Assembly (NCBI GenBank): GCA_947470885.1
Contig: CANIXE010000102.1
Coordinates: 1-7,620, forward strand
Reading direction: 5' to 3'
DNA from: Planctomycetota bacterium
Lineage (GTDB): Bacteria; Planctomycetota; UBA11346
DNA: 7,620 nucleotides
In this document: positions 6,158 through 7,620 of the stretch, in pieces
Layout: each line of letters begins with the position of its first letter
How positions within the stretch are numbered: position 1 is the first letter of the stretch
Notes under the pieces: generated by a model
Told to the model about the DNA's origin: nothing
The model's database searches: none
The model's input: the letters and a program-made list of their open reading frames with translations, nothing else
Program-made: the position numbers and the translations under genes

Positions 6158-7608
6158 ACGTCATGGCGACGCCGCTGGACCTCCTGCTGCGCCGCCTTGC
6201 CCGCCGCCGGGCCTGGGATCGTACCCTGACCAGCTTTGCCCCGGCCCTGGCCTTGGGGACGATGTTGGCAGCCACCGCTGTGGTGGTGGTCCGCCTGACC
6301 ATGGTGGATGGTGCTTGGCTCGTCCCCGCGGTGGCCACCGCCGGCCTGCTGGGCCCCGCGGTCCTTCTGCCCCGCCTGTTATCCCGTCGGGAATCGCCCG
6401 CCCTCCTTGCCGGCCACCTGGACCGCCTGGCCGGAGCCGATGGGTTGGTGATGGCCCTGGCGGAATCCGATCCCCGGCAACGTGATCCCGGCTGGCTGGC
6501 TCGGGCCGGCGCTGCCCTGACCCGGGTCCGCCTGCCCCGACCCGACCTGCGACCCCTGGCCGCCCCCGCCTTCGGCCTGCTGTGCCTCATCGGCGCCGCC
6601 GCCTTGCCCCAGATCCAACCCACCGCCCCCACCGCCCTGGCCGCCGATCCCACCCGGCCCCTGGTCCAGGAGGTCACGGCGCTGGCCGAGGCCCAAGTGA
6701 TCACCCCCGAGGAGCGCCACGACCTGGAAGCCCAGTTGAAGACCCTGGCCGCCGGAGGCCTGGATCAGGCCACCTGGCAAGGCCTGGACCGCCTGGCCCA
6801 ACAGTTGGATGCCCAGGCCCAGGCCGCCGGGGAACGCTTGGGGGCCGTCCTGGATGCCGCGGCAAAGGCCCAGCACAGCACCCCGGAAAACGCCGCCGCC
6901 CAGGCTGCGGCCCTGGGCCAGGCCCTGGCCGAACTCGCCGCCACCGCCCCAGGGCTGATGCCGGCACTGCCCCCAGGGGCGACCCAGGAAGCCATGGCCC
7001 AGGCCCTGGCCGAAGCGGTGCGCCAGGGCCGAATCACCCCCGACCAGGCCAAAGCCCTGGCCAAGGCCGGCCTCAAGCCCGCCCCCAAGTCCGGCGCCCG
7101 GAACCTGAACCCCGGGGAATGCCGATCCCTCGCCCGGGATCTGGAAAAGTCCCTGGCGGGCAAATGCAAGGGCTTGGGCAAGGGCAAAAGCGCCAGCGCC
7201 CTGCGCAGATTCCTGGAAGGGAGGAAAGGCTTCGGTGAGGGCGACGTGAGTCGTGGCCCCGGCCATGCGCCCCTGGAACGGGTCGCCCGGGATCCCCTGG
7301 AAGGCGGCGCTTCGGCCCCCCTGGCGGAAGGCCTGGTGGAGAACCCCGACGGCAGCGTGACCGTCGCCACCCAGAGCCGGGATCCCCAGGCCGATGCCGC
7401 CGCCCAAGCGGCCCTGACCCGGGCCGCCGCCCGAACCTTCGATCCCACTGCTGCGGACAGCCGGCGGGCGGTGATCGCCCCCCGGCACCGGGGCGCAGTC
7501 CAGGCGTATTTCCAGGCGGATGCCGCCGCCGGGGCGGCACCACCCCCGCCCTCCGCCCCCGTACCCACCGCCCCCGCCCCCCGGGCGACCCCGTCGGAAA
7601 TCCCATGA
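6154..7608 (+). CDS. Membrane protein with three hydrophobic segments and Ala/Gln-rich helical region (DUF4175-like)
   Basis: The 484-residue product has a basic N-terminus (RRLARRRAW), hydrophobic segments at about 28-46, 54-73 and 134-151, and between the last two the pattern LAGHLDRLAGADGLVMALAE. This layout is common to DUF4175-like membrane proteins encoded beside MoxR AAA ATPase, DUF58 and VWA genes. A long Ala/Gln/Leu-rich, probably coiled-coil region follows (about 165-330). It contains two ITPEE/ITPDQ helix-cap motifs (183-187 and 294-298). A basic patch lies near 335-355. The end has a conserved-looking RHRGAVQAYF before a Pro/Ala tail. The start is GTG 6154, giving a GTGA overlap with the previous stop, or ATG 6163 three codons later. 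It ends in an ATGA overlap with the next start. The family link is from memory of architecture, so function is open. Confidence 0.75.
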   Translation: MNVMATPLDLLLRRLARRRAWDRTLTSFAPALALGTMLAATAVVVVRLTMVDGAWLVPAVATAGLLGPAVLLPRLLSRRESPALLAGHLDRLAGADGLVMALAESDPRQRDPGWLARAGAALTRVRLPRPDLRPLAAPAFGLLCLIGAAALPQIQPTAPTALAADPTRPLVQEVTALAEAQVITPEERHDLEAQLKTLAAGGLDQATWQGLDRLAQQLDAQAQAAGERLGAVLDAAAKAQHSTPENAAAQAAALGQALAELAATAPGLMPALPPGATQEAMAQALAEAVRQGRITPDQAKALAKAGLKPAPKSGARNLNPGECRSLARDLEKSLAGKCKGLGKGKSASALRRFLEGRKGFGEGDVSRGPGHAPLERVARDPLEGGASAPLAEGLVENPDGSVTVATQSRDPQADAAAQAALTRAAARTFDPTAADSRRAVIAPRHRGAVQAYFQADAAAGAAPPPPSAPVPTAPAPRATPSEIP

Positions 7609-7620
7609 CCGCCCTGATCC
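7605..7620 (+). CDS. Start of a further operon gene (cut by window end)
   Basis: ATG at 7605 shares ATGA with the stop of the preceding gene (7606-7608) and opens M-T-A-L-I before the window ends. GGAA lies 6 nt or so upstream. The overlap repeats the operon's coupling pattern, so a real gene is likely. Nothing can be said of its product; a MoxR, DUF58 or VWA protein would fit the neighbour. Confidence 0.5.

Noticed and set aside
6379..7488. A 369-codon minus-strand open frame opposite the membrane protein
   Set aside because: Its Gly/Gln low-complexity composition is expected from the complement of Ala/Leu/Pro codons; the plus frame has membrane segments and coupled start and stop.

Overview
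This is a GC-rich, tightly packed bacterial segment with three parts: a polyamine pair on the plus strand, one minus-strand dehydrogenase, and a plus-strand envelope/signalling operon that runs off the right edge. The lipoprotein signal peptide and the membrane-anchored proteins point to a Gram-negative-type envelope. The GC-rich inverted repeat between genes, which leaves spurious peptides such as WERRAPAR or AERQLG when translated, reminds me of Planctomycetes/Verrucomicrobia-type (PVC) genomes. That taxonomic guess comes from memory and is not proven by the sequence.

Positions 1-2078 hold the 3' part of a carboxynorspermidine (carboxyspermidine) dehydrogenase of the saccharopine-dehydrogenase family, then nspC, the PLP-dependent carboxynorspermidine decarboxylase. 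Together they form the aspartate-semialdehyde route to (nor)spermidine: reductive condensation of a diamine with aspartate semialdehyde, then decarboxylation. The two genes are separated by a small GC-rich hairpin and a large nested inverted repeat.

Positions 2079-2321 lie between the convergent nspC and dehydrogenase genes. They hold a second copy of the nested inverted repeat and a start-less minus-strand reading frame that looks like the tail of a lost gene. Positions 2322-3962 (minus) encode a 546-residue zinc-type medium-chain dehydrogenase. It is about 140 residues longer than usual and appears to carry two Rossmann-like segments.

Positions 3963-4159 are a divergent intergenic region with a 9-bp-arm dyad that could be an operator. 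From 4160 onward five genes read rightward, mostly with stop/start overlaps (GTGA, GTGA, ATGA): a two-FHA-domain protein whose second domain has lost the phosphopeptide-binding residues, a small lipoprotein, a single-pass membrane protein with a TPR-like periplasmic domain, a three-segment membrane protein resembling the DUF4175-like proteins found beside MoxR/DUF58/VWA genes, and the first codons of a further gene. I infer an envelope-associated module; its function is unknown.

The most unusual items are the REPIN-like repeats, the tandem active/degenerate FHA protein in its coupled operon, and the enlarged dehydrogenase. I see no CRISPR array, tRNA, rRNA or transposase gene.
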